A stretch of DNA of 64,000 nt from an uncultured Alphaproteobacteria bacterium (GCA_903822175.1 CAIJOB010000019.1:1-64000), one strand, 5' to 3'; shown: positions 35,240 through 44,108, counted from the stretch's first letter. The notes: a model not told the origin generated them from the letters alone. A program made the numbers and translations.

Positions 35240-36808
35240 CTATTTTTTGGAGGCCGCCGCCGGTGTCGGCATCGCCGCGGGCGGCGGCTGCAGGCCAGGC
35301 CCAATGGCCTTTTCCACCGGCAGGTTGCTGGTCGACGGAATCGACGGGACCGACAGCTCGCGATCGATGAAGGCCACCGGCTCTTCCCAAGGCACGTAGC
35401 CCAGCGCGAAGCGCAGCTTCCGGAAGTTGCGCTTGGGGTCGTACTGGGTGACCGCCGGGATCAGGTCCTTGCCCTCCAGCCGGCCCATGACCTGCAGCAC
35501 GCTGGCTGCGGCCAGATATTCGTCGTGCTTGGCCGCGGTCGCCGACAGCTGGTTGTTGCTGAGCTCCTGCTCGGCGTTCAGCGTGTCGATGGTGGTGCGC
35601 AGGCCGAGCTTCTGTTCCTCGTGGGTGCCTTCGGCGGCGACCTTGGCGGCGCGGACTGATTCCTCGGTGGAATCGATGTTGGCGCGGGCCGCGATCAGCT
35701 GATTCCAGGACTGGGTGATGCTCTGCAGCACCGTGCGCCGCTGGATCTCGATGGTGATGCGGTCGGTGTTGTTGCGCTCGATCTGCTGGCGAATGCGCGA
35801 ACTGGTCAGGCCGCCGGTGAAGATCGGCACGGTGACGTCAGCCGACCCCAGGACGACGCGGCTGTAGAGGTCCTGGTGGAACGGCACGGCGGGGCCGGTG
35901 AAGCCATATTGCAGGCGCACGCCGACGGTGGGCATGCGCTCGGCGCGGGCGGCGGCGACGCGGGCACGGCTGGCCTGCTCGGCATATTGCTGGGCGCGCA
36001 GCTGCGGATTGAACTGCTCGGCGACGGTGAAGGCCTCGTCGGAAGTGGCGGGCAGCATGAAGGCCAGCGATGGCTCGGGCGCCAGCTCGCCGGGGTTCTG
36101 ACCGACTGCGAGCGCGTAGTTGGCCCGGCTGGTGGCCAGTTGGGCGATGGTGCTCTGCAGCAGGGCCTGGGCGGCGGCCAGACGCGATTGCGACTGGGCG
36201 ACGTCGGTGCGGGTGATCTCGCCCACATCGTAGCGCGCCTTGGACTCCTCGAGCTGCTTCTTTAGCACCTCGACGTTCTGCTGGCGGATCTGCACGCTTT
36301 CCTGGTCGCGGCGCACGTCCACATAGGCCTGGATGACCTGGATCATCACCTGTGATTCGACCCGACGCAGGCTTTCGCGGCCCGACAGGATGTCGGCTTC
36401 GGCCGCCGAGACCTGCGAGGCGGTGCGCCCGCCGTTCCAGATCGGCTGACTAAGACTGAGGCCCAGGAAACTCGAATTGGTCTCGGTGATCCCGCGGCCT
36501 ACCGCGTCGGGGATGCCGTCGCCATTGGTGTCGATCAGGCCGCCGCCGGCGGCGTGCGTGGTGCGGATTTGCTCGTAGCTCGACGAGGCTGAGAAGCTGA
36601 GCTGCGGACGGAAGCCCGAGCGCGCCTGCACATAGGTCTCGTCCAAGGCCCGCTGCACCGAGCGCTGCGCCAGCAGGTTCGGGTTCGAATCGTAGGCCAG
36701 CGCGATGGCGTCGGCGAGCGTCTCGGCGCACGCCGGCGCAGCAAAGGCGCCGGCCAGACCGGCCGTGAAAATCGCGGCAAGCAAACGTCCGCGAAGGGTC
36801 TTCGACAT
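35240..36808 (-). CDS. TolC-family outer-membrane efflux/secretion factor (RsaF-like)
   Basis: 522 aa with signal peptide (MSKTLRGRLLAAIFTAGLAG to ACAE). TolC trimer repeats: LADAIALAYDSNPNLLAQRS near the N-terminus and the matching second repeat AFTVAEQFNPQLRAQQYAEQ at about residue 250, with long coiled-coil helices between. C-terminal 60 residues are a Pro-rich tail. Forms the outer-membrane channel for type I secretion or RND efflux. In C. crescentus the homologue beside popZ is, as I recall, an S-layer export factor (RsaF); whether this copy serves an S-layer here is unknown. Preceded by 299 bases of non-coding DNA. Confidence 0.92.
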   Translation of the reverse strand: MSKTLRGRLLAAIFTAGLAGAFAAPACAETLADAIALAYDSNPNLLAQRSVQRALDETYVQARSGFRPQLSFSASSSYEQIRTTHAAGGGLIDTNGDGIPDAVGRGITETNSSFLGLSLSQPIWNGGRTASQVSAAEADILSGRESLRRVESQVMIQVIQAYVDVRRDQESVQIRQQNVEVLKKQLEESKARYDVGEITRTDVAQSQSRLAAAQALLQSTIAQLATSRANYALAVGQNPGELAPEPSLAFMLPATSDEAFTVAEQFNPQLRAQQYAEQASRARVAAARAERMPTVGVRLQYGFTGPAVPFHQDLYSRVVLGSADVTVPIFTGGLTSSRIRQQIERNNTDRITIEIQRRTVLQSITQSWNQLIAARANIDSTEESVRAAKVAAEGTHEEQKLGLRTTIDTLNAEQELSNNQLSATAAKHDEYLAAASVLQVMGRLEGKDLIPAVTQYDPKRNFRKLRFALGYVPWEEPVAFIDRELSVPSIPSTSNLPVEKAIGPGLQPPPAAMPTPAAASKK

Positions 36809-37107
36809 TCCGTATCCCCGACAATAGGCGAGAGAGATTAGGTCTTGTTAGGCCGACTACTGCGGCCAACACCTAGCCCGCGTCACCTTAAGCTTTTTTC
36901 ACCCCGGCGAGTGCATCCAAACCCCAGGCGCCGCGCCTCTAGTGTGTTGGTTCTGAGGTTCGCCCTTTTTTGGATCGTGCGCGACAGCGAACGTCAGAAT
37001 CAAAAAGTACAATAACAAACAACAACCTGCCGAGTGTTCTCATCGATCCTGAAATGCATCCATAGCCGCCACAACCACCTGCGAGCGTCCGTATTCGGAC
37101 ACTTGGC
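36809..37107. other. Intergenic region between the TolC-like gene and the isoaspartyl-methyltransferase-like gene
   Basis: Relatively AT-rich for this window, with A/T runs (cttttttc at 36892, cccttttttgg at 36963, aatcaaaaagtacaataacaaac near 36995). It presumably carries the promoter of the TolC-like gene. A GTTC pair at 36950-36961 has the wrong spacing (4) for a LexA box. No gene or RNA is supported. Confidence 0.5.
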
Positions 37108-37680
37108 CTATTCGAAGGCGAAACCGTGTTCCGCTTCGAAGCCTGCCATGATGGGGGGAGTCGCGTCGAACACCTCACGCCGTCCGACGCCGTCGTCGGC
37201 TCGCAGATAGATGCAGGCCTTGCCCACCGGCCCGTCGCGCTCGATGACGCCCAGCCGGCCGCGCAGAGCGAGCGCGCCGGTCCAGCCCGCCGGCGCACGG
37301 GCCACGGCGCCCTCGCAGACGATCACATCGTAGGTGTCGCCCGGAGTCTGCGTCAGATCGCCTTCGTCCAGCCGGGTGACCGTCAGTCCCAGCCGCTCCA
37401 GCATGGCCGCGGCATAGGGCGCGGCGATCGCGAGCGCGGTCTCGCCGGGCATGGGGCGCACCGCCTGGAGCAGCTTGGCCACATCGCGCGGCTTCAACAG
37501 GCTGCGGCCCGGCGCATATTCGGCCTCGATATCGGCGTAGGCGAGATGCGCCTTGCCTAGCGGCAGGAAGCTATCGCGGTCCAGCGCGCGCATAGCGTCG
37601 TGCAGGCGAATGTCGGTGACATCGGCGGGGCGCACCTGGCTTTCCACCATGTTCAGCCGGGCGGCGGCGAAATCGGCCAT
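37108..37680 (-). CDS. Protein-L-isoaspartate methyltransferase-like protein, degenerate SAM site
   Basis: 190 aa, against about 215 for the full enzyme. Keeps the family start ARLNMVESQVRPADVTDIRL, the AMRALDRDSFLP segment and LLKPRDVAKLLQAV, but the SAM motif I (usual VLEIGTGSGYQAA) reads ETALAIAAPYAAAMLERLG, with no glycine loop. The rest (YDVIVCEGAVARAP) is recognisable. It may be a non-catalytic relative or a regulator; many alphaproteobacteria carry this shortened form beside tolC. Soluble, no signal peptide. Confidence 0.8.
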   Translation of the reverse strand: MADFAAARLNMVESQVRPADVTDIRLHDAMRALDRDSFLPLGKAHLAYADIEAEYAPGRSLLKPRDVAKLLQAVRPMPGETALAIAAPYAAAMLERLGLTVTRLDEGDLTQTPGDTYDVIVCEGAVARAPAGWTGALALRGRLGVIERDGPVGKACIYLRADDGVGRREVFDATPPIMAGFEAEHGFAFE

Positions 37681-37861
37681 TCAAACGTCCTCAGGCGCGT
37701 GTGTTCTGCGTCCGGCTTATAGGTCTGCGCCGCCGCGCAAGGCAATCGCGCCCGTTGCTCCACCGCAGCCGTTCTGTTAGCACCGCCCGCCCAGCGATTG
37801 GCGTCTACCGCCAATCGCCTATCTTGACTAAGAGACGTCGAGCCCCAGCGGGGCTCGCGGC

Positions 37862-37935
37862 GGCCTGATGGCGGAGTGGTTACGCACCGGACTGCAAATC
37901 CGTGCACCCGGGTTCGATTCCCGGTCAGGCCTCCA
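37862..37935 (+). tRNA. tRNA-Cys (anticodon GCA), CCA encoded
   Basis: Acceptor arms GGCCTGA and TCAGGCC pair over seven bases, anticodon loop CTGCAAA with GCA, T-arm CCGGG-TTCGATT-CCCGG, and a discriminator T followed by genomic CCA. 74 bases with CCA, 22 bases before the stop of the convergent PKHD gene. Confidence 0.97.
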
Positions 37936-37957
37936 ACCTTTTCCGAAAACCCGCGCC

Positions 37958-38626
37958 CTACCCCGCGTCGCCCCACTGGCGGTGCAGGGAGGCAGTGACG
38001 TGGCTTAGCCGTGTGCGGGCCTCCCAGGAGAGCTTCTCACCTTCCTGGGCGATCACGTCGTTGAGTTCGAACAGGAGTTCGCGGCCGACGCGGTCGACGA
38101 TCTCGCTCTCGATGAAGGTGATGCCGCACAGGCGCTCGCCGCGGGTCACGGGCCTGACCTGGTGGATGGTGGTGGACGGGTAGATGACGGCGCCGCCCGG
38201 CGCGAGCTTGAAGTCGACCTCGCGGCTGCCCAGCCGCACCGACAGCTCGCCCCCGTCATAGTCGGCGATCTCGTTCAGGAAGACCGTGCAGCTGAGGTCG
38301 GAGCGCAGCGGGCGCGGGCCGATCGGCAGGAAGGCGTTGTCGGCGTGGGCGCCGTAGTTCATCCCCGGCTGGTACTTGGTCAGCACCGGCGGCCCCATGC
38401 GCTTGGGGAAGGCGTAGGCGATGAACGCCGGATTGCGGCCAAGCGCCCGGCCGAGGATCTCGGACGAGGCCTTCTGCCGCGGGTCCTGCTGGTCGGCGTG
38501 CAGGTTGTTCTTCACCTTGGAGTCCGGGTTGCTCGCCCGCCCGTCGACGAAGTTCAGCACCTGGCCGAACTCGCGCAGTTGGGCGACCTCGGCGGGGGTC
38601 AGCAGGTCGGGGATTTCCAGGAACAT
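37958..38626 (-). CDS. PKHD-type Fe(II)/2-oxoglutarate hydroxylase (PiuC-like)
   Basis: 222 aa. Jelly-roll core with iron ligands His94 and Asp96 (YGAHADNAF) and His155 (STTIHQVRPV), and the 2-oxoglutarate Arg165 (TRGERL). The pattern LEIPDLLTPAEVAQLR at the N-terminus fits the YbiX/PiuC family, often linked to TonB-dependent iron receptors, though no such receptor is adjacent here. Usual length. Starts 11 bases after the prolyl oligopeptidase stop; probably co-transcribed. Confidence 0.92.
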   Translation of the reverse strand: MFLEIPDLLTPAEVAQLREFGQVLNFVDGRASNPDSKVKNNLHADQQDPRQKASSEILGRALGRNPAFIAYAFPKRMGPPVLTKYQPGMNYGAHADNAFLPIGPRPLRSDLSCTVFLNEIADYDGGELSVRLGSREVDFKLAPGGAVIYPSTTIHQVRPVTRGERLCGITFIESEIVDRVGRELLFELNDVIAQEGEKLSWEARTRLSHVTASLHRQWGDAG

Positions 38627-38637
38627 GGCGCGGTCTT

Positions 38638-40725
38638 CTAGTTCATCAGGCGTTGGGCCAGGTAGGTGTATTCCAGCGCCACCCGCATCGCCTGCTCGTT
38701 GAGGTTGGCGCTGGCGGCGTGGCCGCCGTCGACGTTCTCGTAATAGAGGTAGTCGTAGCCATACTCCTTCATCCGCGCCGCCGCCTTGCGGGCGTGCGCC
38801 GGATGCACCCGGTCGTCCTTGGTCGAGGTCTCGAAGAACACCCGCGGATAGGGCTTGCCGGGCGCCAGCAGCTGATAGGGCGAATAGGTGTCGAGGACGG
38901 CGCGCTCGGCCGGGACCGCGGGGTCGCCATATTCGCCGACCCAGGAGGCGCCGGCGCCGATGTGGGTGTAGCCGATCATGTCGAACAGCGGCACCTGGAT
39001 GACGATGGCGTTGTAGAGTTCCGGGTGCTGGGTCAGCGCCACGCCCATCAGCAGGCCGCCGTTGGAGCCGCCGCGGATGCCGAGTTTCTTCGGGCTGGTG
39101 ATCTTGCGGGCGATCAGGTCCTGGCTGACGGCGAAGAAGTCCTCGTAGACCCGCATGCGGGTGAGCTTGAGGCCGGCGTTGTGCCAGCGGGGTCCGAACT
39201 CGCCGCCGCCGCGGATATTGGCGACCACCAGCACCCCGCCCTTTTCCAGCCAGAGCTTGCCGGTCGTGCCCGAATAGGCGGGCGTCTGGCTGAGCTGGAA
39301 GCCGCCGTAGGCGGTCAGCAGGGTCGGCGCCGTGCCATCGGCCTTCAGGCCCTTGGGCCGCACCACCCAGTAGGGAATCTTCGTGCCGTCCTTGGAGGTC
39401 GCCCAGAGCTGCTCGACGGTGTCCTTCGAGGCGTCGAAGCGGGCCGGCGAGGCCTTCAGCATCGCCGCCTTACCGGTGGCGCTGTCGGCCAGCCACTGGC
39501 TGGATGGCGTGAGGAAGCTGGTCACCGTGACGATCATCTGATCGCTGGACTCGGAGGTTGAGGCCACCGAGATGGTGGAGTCCTTCGGCAGGGCCACGGC
39601 GGACGAGGTCCAGCCCTTTGGCCCATGGCGGAAGGTCATCAGCTTCGCCTTGACGTTGTCGTAGAGCACGACGTTCAGGCGGTCCTTGGTGGAGCTGACC
39701 TCATCCACCGCCTGGCTGAGGCTGGGGCGCAGGATCAGCGTGCCTTTCAGGTCGCCCGGATGGGCCTTCACCGCCGCCAGGCTGAAGGCGACGAGGTCAC
39801 CCTCCTTGAAGCCCTTCTGCGGCCAGTCCTGCTCCAGCGTCACCACCAGCTGGCCGCCGACATAGGCCTGGACGGTCGACTTGGTCGGCAGGTCCACCTT
39901 CACCGCGCCTGACGATGTGATCAGCCGATGCTCGGAGTTGAAGAAGTCGAGGCCACGCTGGGCCATAAGGGCGGCGACCTTGCCGTCCGGCTCGCGCAGC
40001 ACCAGCGGACCAACCGACACATCGGTCTTTTCGCCCCGGTAGACCTCCTGGGCGGCGCTCAGCGGCTGGCCGCGCTTCAGGGTCTTGAGGATGTAGGGGT
40101 AGCTGGATTGGGTGAGGTCGCCGGGCGCCCATTCGGTGGCGACGGCCAGCGTGTCCTTGTCGATCCAGCTGAAATTGGCCTTGGCTTCCGGCAGGTGGAA
40201 GCCGCCGGCGACGAACTGGCCGGTCGAGACGTCGAACTCGCGCACCTCGACGGCGTCCTTGCCGCCGTTGGAGAGCGAGACGAGGCACAGGCGAGAGTCG
40301 GGCCGCAGGCACTGCGCGCCCTTGAACACCCAGTTCTTGCCCTCCGCCTTCGACAGCGCGTCGAGGTCGAGGATGGTCTTCCAGACCGGCGTCTTGGTGC
40401 GGTAGCTGGCCAACGTCGTCGAACGCCAGACGCCGCGCACGTGGTCGGCGTCCTGCCAGAAGTCGCGCAGGGTCCCGTCGCCGGCGATCGCAACATTGGG
40501 GATGCGGTCCTTGGCGGTGACGATCTTCAGCGCTTCGGCATAGAAGCCGGCGTAGCGCGGATCGTTCTGCAGCTGCGGCAGCGAGCGGGCGTTCTCGGCC
40601 TTGGCGAACTCCAGCGCTTTCGCGCCCTCCGCCTCCTCCATGTAGACATAGGGGTCGGTTGGGGTCGGGGCCGCGCCCATGAGGAATGCTCCTGCCAACA
40701 GGGCGGCCATGGCGCGCACGATCAT
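38638..40725 (-). CDS. Prolyl oligopeptidase family serine peptidase (S9)
   Basis: 695 aa with a short signal peptide (AMAALLAGAFLMGAAP). N-terminal beta-propeller (about residues 60-410) and C-terminal alpha/beta hydrolase with Ser554 in RGGSNGGLLMG, Asp in TKDDRVHPAHA and His669 in VDGGHAASAN. Cleaves short Pro-containing peptides, predicted in the periplasm. Start at 40725 (MIVRAMAALLAG) follows gaggttcc; the upstream ATG at 40827 is unlikely. Divergent from fixL with 186 bases between starts. Confidence 0.94.
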   Translation of the reverse strand: MIVRAMAALLAGAFLMGAAPTPTDPYVYMEEAEGAKALEFAKAENARSLPQLQNDPRYAGFYAEALKIVTAKDRIPNVAIAGDGTLRDFWQDADHVRGVWRSTTLASYRTKTPVWKTILDLDALSKAEGKNWVFKGAQCLRPDSRLCLVSLSNGGKDAVEVREFDVSTGQFVAGGFHLPEAKANFSWIDKDTLAVATEWAPGDLTQSSYPYILKTLKRGQPLSAAQEVYRGEKTDVSVGPLVLREPDGKVAALMAQRGLDFFNSEHRLITSSGAVKVDLPTKSTVQAYVGGQLVVTLEQDWPQKGFKEGDLVAFSLAAVKAHPGDLKGTLILRPSLSQAVDEVSSTKDRLNVVLYDNVKAKLMTFRHGPKGWTSSAVALPKDSTISVASTSESSDQMIVTVTSFLTPSSQWLADSATGKAAMLKASPARFDASKDTVEQLWATSKDGTKIPYWVVRPKGLKADGTAPTLLTAYGGFQLSQTPAYSGTTGKLWLEKGGVLVVANIRGGGEFGPRWHNAGLKLTRMRVYEDFFAVSQDLIARKITSPKKLGIRGGSNGGLLMGVALTQHPELYNAIVIQVPLFDMIGYTHIGAGASWVGEYGDPAVPAERAVLDTYSPYQLLAPGKPYPRVFFETSTKDDRVHPAHARKAAARMKEYGYDYLYYENVDGGHAASANLNEQAMRVALEYTYLAQRLMN

Positions 40726-40911
40726 CGTCTTAGGAACCTCCCCGACTGCGTGGGCCAGATAGAGGGTGATGCGCGGCGGAAGCTCAAGGCCTGTTTCGCG
40801 CAAACGTGGCCGTAGAAGCCGGGACACTTAGGTGTTTGCCCTGAATTGATCCGCGCCCGGCGGCGGGCGCAGAATGCGGGACGTGCGGCGGGTCCGCGCG
40901 AAGGCAAGCCT

Positions 40912-42495
40912 ATGAATAAGATGTGGTCTCCACCGGAGGCGGCCCGAAAGGCGGCGTCCGAGGCACCCTCGGTGACCGCCCCTCCGACGCCCTCCCAGAC
41001 CGGTACGGTCCCGCTGCGCGGCTTCTTCCTGGGCCAGGCGGTCGCACTCGTCGCCGCGGTGGGTGCGTTGGCGCTGCATCTGCTGTTCGGGCCGCTGTTC
41101 AGCCATTCGGTCTATCTGTTCTGCGTGCCGGCGGTGCTGATCTGCGCGGCCTTCCTTGGCTTCCCCGCCGCGATGAGCACCACCGTGCTGATGACCGTGG
41201 GCGGCTTCCTGGCCGACGCCTCCGCGGCGATCCCGCCCTCCGAGCAGTTCGCCCGCGCCGCCTTTTTCCTGTTCGCCGGCGCGGTGATCGCGCTGGTCGG
41301 CGGGCAGCTGCGCCGCACGCTGGCCCACCAGGGCCGCGCGCTGGACGAGGCGGCGGAACGCGAGGCCCTGCTGCGCGCCAGCCTGGACGCCGTCGCCGAG
41401 GCCACCGTGGTGATCGACGAGGAAGGCGCCATCGTCAGCTTCAGCCACGCCGCCGAGCAGCTGTTCGGCTGGAGCGCGGCCGACATCATCGGCCAGAACG
41501 CCAAGGTCCTGATGCCACCGGCGCATGCCGAGGCGCACTATCGCCACGTCCGCCGCTACGTCGAGACCGGCGAGCGGCGGGTGATCGGCTCCTCGCGCCA
41601 GGTGACCGGCCAGCGCCGCGACGGCGTGGAGTTCCCGCTGGAACTGCGGATCGGCGAGGTGAAGATCGGCAAGCGACGCTACTTCACCGGCGTGCTGCGC
41701 GACCTGTCGACCATGCGCGAGGCCGAGCGCCGCTCCGACGAGCTGCACGCCCAGCTGACCCAGGTCTGGAGCCTGAATTCGATGGGCGAGATGGCCTCGG
41801 TCCTGGCGCATGAACTCAACCAGCCATTGTCCGCGGTGGCGAACTACCTGCGCGCCGCACGCACTCTGATCGCCAATCTGGAGGTCGATGACGACGATCT
41901 GATCGACGCGGTGTCGCGGGCTGGCGACCAGGCCGTCCGGGCCGGTGAAATCATCCGTACAATGAGGGTTTTGGCGACCCGCGGCGGCACTGAGCAGAAG
42001 ACCGAAAGCCTGTCCGGCATCTTGGCCGAGATCGAATTCATTATAGGATTGATGGTCCGCGACGCCGGGGCGCGGGTATTTTACGAGCTACACCAGGGAC
42101 CGGACACAGTCCTCGCCGATCGCATTCAAATCCAACAGCTTGTGGTTAACTTGGTGCGCAACGCCATCGATGCAGTCGCTAAGTTCCCGAATCGAGAAAT
42201 CAAAATCTCAACCCAGCTCGATGCAGACGGCAAGATCCTGACCACAGTCGAGGACAGTGGACCCGGCGTCGATACCGCGGTTATGGGCCGGGTCTTTCAG
42301 CCACTGGCCAGCACGAAGCCCGCAGGAATGGGGCTAGGCCTTTCGATTTGCCGCGCTATAGTCGAAAACCACGGCGGACGGATTTGGGTAGAATCCAGTC
42401 CGCTGGGAGGCGCTGCTTTCTGTTTTGTACTAGCGCGGACGGGTGTGATTGGTGATGGCGCAAGCGGCCGACAGGACCGTGTTCGTCGTCGATGA
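40912..42495 (+). CDS. fixL: Oxygen-sensing sensor histidine kinase FixL
   Basis: 527 aa. About four membrane segments (roughly residues 36-130), a haem PAS domain (about 148-270), HisKA with phospho-acceptor His300 (LAHELNQPL) and HATPase (GPGVD, GMGLGLSICR). Aligning to Bradyrhizobium FixL from memory, the haem ligand corresponds to His209 (PPAHAEAHYRHVRRY) and the ligand-contacting Arg to Arg229 (IGSSRQVTGQRRDG), so haem binding and O2 sensing are likely. Start at 40912 follows gaaggcaagcc. The C-terminus overlaps fixJ by 41 bases. From about 41945 the codon use becomes much less G/C-ending than before. In this clade FixLJ controls the low-oxygen response through fixK (not in the window). 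Confidence 0.93.
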   Translation: MNKMWSPPEAARKAASEAPSVTAPPTPSQTGTVPLRGFFLGQAVALVAAVGALALHLLFGPLFSHSVYLFCVPAVLICAAFLGFPAAMSTTVLMTVGGFLADASAAIPPSEQFARAAFFLFAGAVIALVGGQLRRTLAHQGRALDEAAEREALLRASLDAVAEATVVIDEEGAIVSFSHAAEQLFGWSAADIIGQNAKVLMPPAHAEAHYRHVRRYVETGERRVIGSSRQVTGQRRDGVEFPLELRIGEVKIGKRRYFTGVLRDLSTMREAERRSDELHAQLTQVWSLNSMGEMASVLAHELNQPLSAVANYLRAARTLIANLEVDDDDLIDAVSRAGDQAVRAGEIIRTMRVLATRGGTEQKTESLSGILAEIEFIIGLMVRDAGARVFYELHQGPDTVLADRIQIQQLVVNLVRNAIDAVAKFPNREIKISTQLDADGKILTTVEDSGPGVDTAVMGRVFQPLASTKPAGMGLGLSICRAIVENHGGRIWVESSPLGGAAFCFVLARTGVIGDGASGRQDRVRRR

Positions 42496-43072
42496 CGACG
42501 CCGCAGCCCTCGACTCGCTTGTGCTTTTGCTAAGGTCGGATGGACTCAACCCTAGCGGGTTTTCCTCGGCCATCGAATTTCTCGAAGCCCTCAGTCCCGA
42601 CGCCCGCGGCTGCATCATCAGCGATGTGCGGATGCCGGGCATGGACGGGGTCGAACTGGTCCGCGCGCTCAAGGAACGCCAATGCCTGATGCCGGTGATC
42701 CTGATCACCGGCCACGCGGACGTGACCGTCGCGGTGCAGGCCATGAAGGCCGGCGCGGCGGAGTTCGTGCAGAAACCGTTCGAGAGCGAGCTGATCCTGC
42801 GCCTGGTGCGCGCCTGCCTGGAGGAGAACGACGACGCCGTCGACGCCAGCTCGCGGCGCCTGCGGGTCCTTCGCCGCATCGAGAGCCTGACGGCCCGCGA
42901 GCACCAGGTGCTCGACCTCATCATGCAGGGCGCCAGCAACAAGCTGATCGCGTCGAGCCTCGATATCAGCCCGCGCACCGTCGAGATCTACCGCGCCAAC
43001 GTCATGTCGAAGATGCGCGCCGACAGCCTGTCGGACCTGATCCGCATGACGCTGGCGGCCGGCGCCGCCTGA
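42455..43072 (+). CDS. fixJ: Response regulator FixJ
   Basis: 205 aa. Receiver domain with acidic pocket VVDDD and phospho-acceptor Asp57 (ISDVRMPGMDG), Lys in VQKPF, and a LuxR-type HTH (LTAREHQVLDLIMQGASNKL, then SPRTVEIYRANVMSKM). Partner of FixL; drives low-oxygen genes. The ATG at 42455 is preferred; GTG 42452 and TTG 42449 are also in frame. The first 45 codons keep the atypical codon use of the fixL 3' part, after which normal G/C-ending usage returns. Confidence 0.93.
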   Translation: MAQAADRTVFVVDDDAAALDSLVLLLRSDGLNPSGFSSAIEFLEALSPDARGCIISDVRMPGMDGVELVRALKERQCLMPVILITGHADVTVAVQAMKAGAAEFVQKPFESELILRLVRACLEENDDAVDASSRRLRVLRRIESLTAREHQVLDLIMQGASNKLIASSLDISPRTVEIYRANVMSKMRADSLSDLIRMTLAAGAA

Positions 43073-43168
43073 CGCCCCAACCGCGGCGGACTACGCGCTA
43101 AGGGCATCTACCTAGGTATTCGCGCCGAAGTGAAATCATGGCGGGATTGTGTTTGATTCGGCCTGCAG

Positions 43169-43969
43169 ATGCGTAGCGTAACCCCCCAGTTCCAGCCGCT
43201 TTCGGCCACCCTCCCCGCGAATGAGGGCCCTGCCAACGAAGGCTTTGGTTCGGCGGCCGAGCGGCTCGACGCCCTGCACCGGGCCTCCGGCGCGCTCACT
43301 CACGATTTCAACAACCTGCTGGGCGTGATCCTCAGCGCCAGCGAGCGGCTGGCCGCGGAACTGCCGCCGGGCTGCGAACAGCAGAAGCTGGCGCTGCTGG
43401 CCCTGGAGGCCGCCGAGCGCGGCGCCGAACTCCTGCGCCGCACCCTGTCGCTCGGCCAGGACGCCGAGCCGGCCGCCAGCGCGCTCGACGCCGCCGGCTC
43501 GATCGCCACCGTGCGCCGCATGGCCCGCCAGGCGATCCCGGCGAGCGTCCGCCTGCGCGCCACCAACCCCACTGAACCGCTGAGCTGCCTCGCCGACCGC
43601 ACGGGCCTGGAGATGGCGCTGCTCAATCTTTGCCTCAACGCCGGCCAGGCCATGCCCGCCGGCGGCGCCCTGTGCCTCAGCGCGCGGGAAACCCCGATCA
43701 GCGGCTTCGACGCACGGCGCATGGGCCTGGCGCCCGGCGACTATGTCGGCTTCACCGTCCGCGACACCGGGGCCGGCATGTCGCCCGAGACCCTGGAGCG
43801 CGCCACCGAGCCGCTGTTCACCACCAAGGCGACGGGCACGGGCCTCGGCCTCAGCGCCGTCCGCGACTTCGCCGCATCGAGCGGCGGCGCGCTCTCGCTA
43901 TGGTCCCGCGAAGGCCAGGGCACGACGGTGACGCTGTACGTGCCGGTGGCTGACGCAGTGGCGGCCTAA
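43169..43969 (+). CDS. Sensorless histidine kinase
   Basis: 266 aa. Only a HisKA-type dimerisation region with His45 (ALTHDFNNLLGVI, the form typical of hybrid kinases) and a HATPase domain (LNLCLNAGQAM, VRDTGAGMSPE, TGTGLGLSAV). There is no membrane segment and no PAS, GAF or receiver domain; the first 35 residues look disordered. A soluble kinase or phosphatase of this type would need a partner to supply the signal. It follows fixJ by 96 bases and faces the CtrA-like gene, so it may act in the local phosphorelay (inference). Confidence 0.85.
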   Translation: MRSVTPQFQPLSATLPANEGPANEGFGSAAERLDALHRASGALTHDFNNLLGVILSASERLAAELPPGCEQQKLALLALEAAERGAELLRRTLSLGQDAEPAASALDAAGSIATVRRMARQAIPASVRLRATNPTEPLSCLADRTGLEMALLNLCLNAGQAMPAGGALCLSARETPISGFDARRMGLAPGDYVGFTVRDTGAGMSPETLERATEPLFTTKATGTGLGLSAVRDFAASSGGALSLWSREGQGTTVTLYVPVADAVAA

Positions 43970-43984
43970 GCACCCCACCCAATA

Positions 43985-44108
43985 CCGCTCATCCCCGCGC
44001 AGGCGGGGACCCAAGCCTCATCTCAGCAAAACCAGCGCCCGAAAATCGACGCCGCCGAACGTATGTCCCCACCTCAGCTTGGGTCCCCGCCTGCGCGGGG
44101 ATGAGCGG
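43985..44108. repeat. Palindromic REP/MITE-like element B (124 bp)
   Basis: Arms of 32-33 bases that are perfect inverted copies (CCGCTCATCCCCGCG then CAGGCGGGGACCCAAGC). Each arm also forms a self hairpin. Same family as 34452-34558; the centres differ. It lies between the stops of the convergent kinase and CtrA-like genes. Confidence 0.9.

Noticed and set aside
36950..36961. GTTC-N4-GTTC as a possible LexA box
   Set aside because: Spacing is 4 rather than the required 7.
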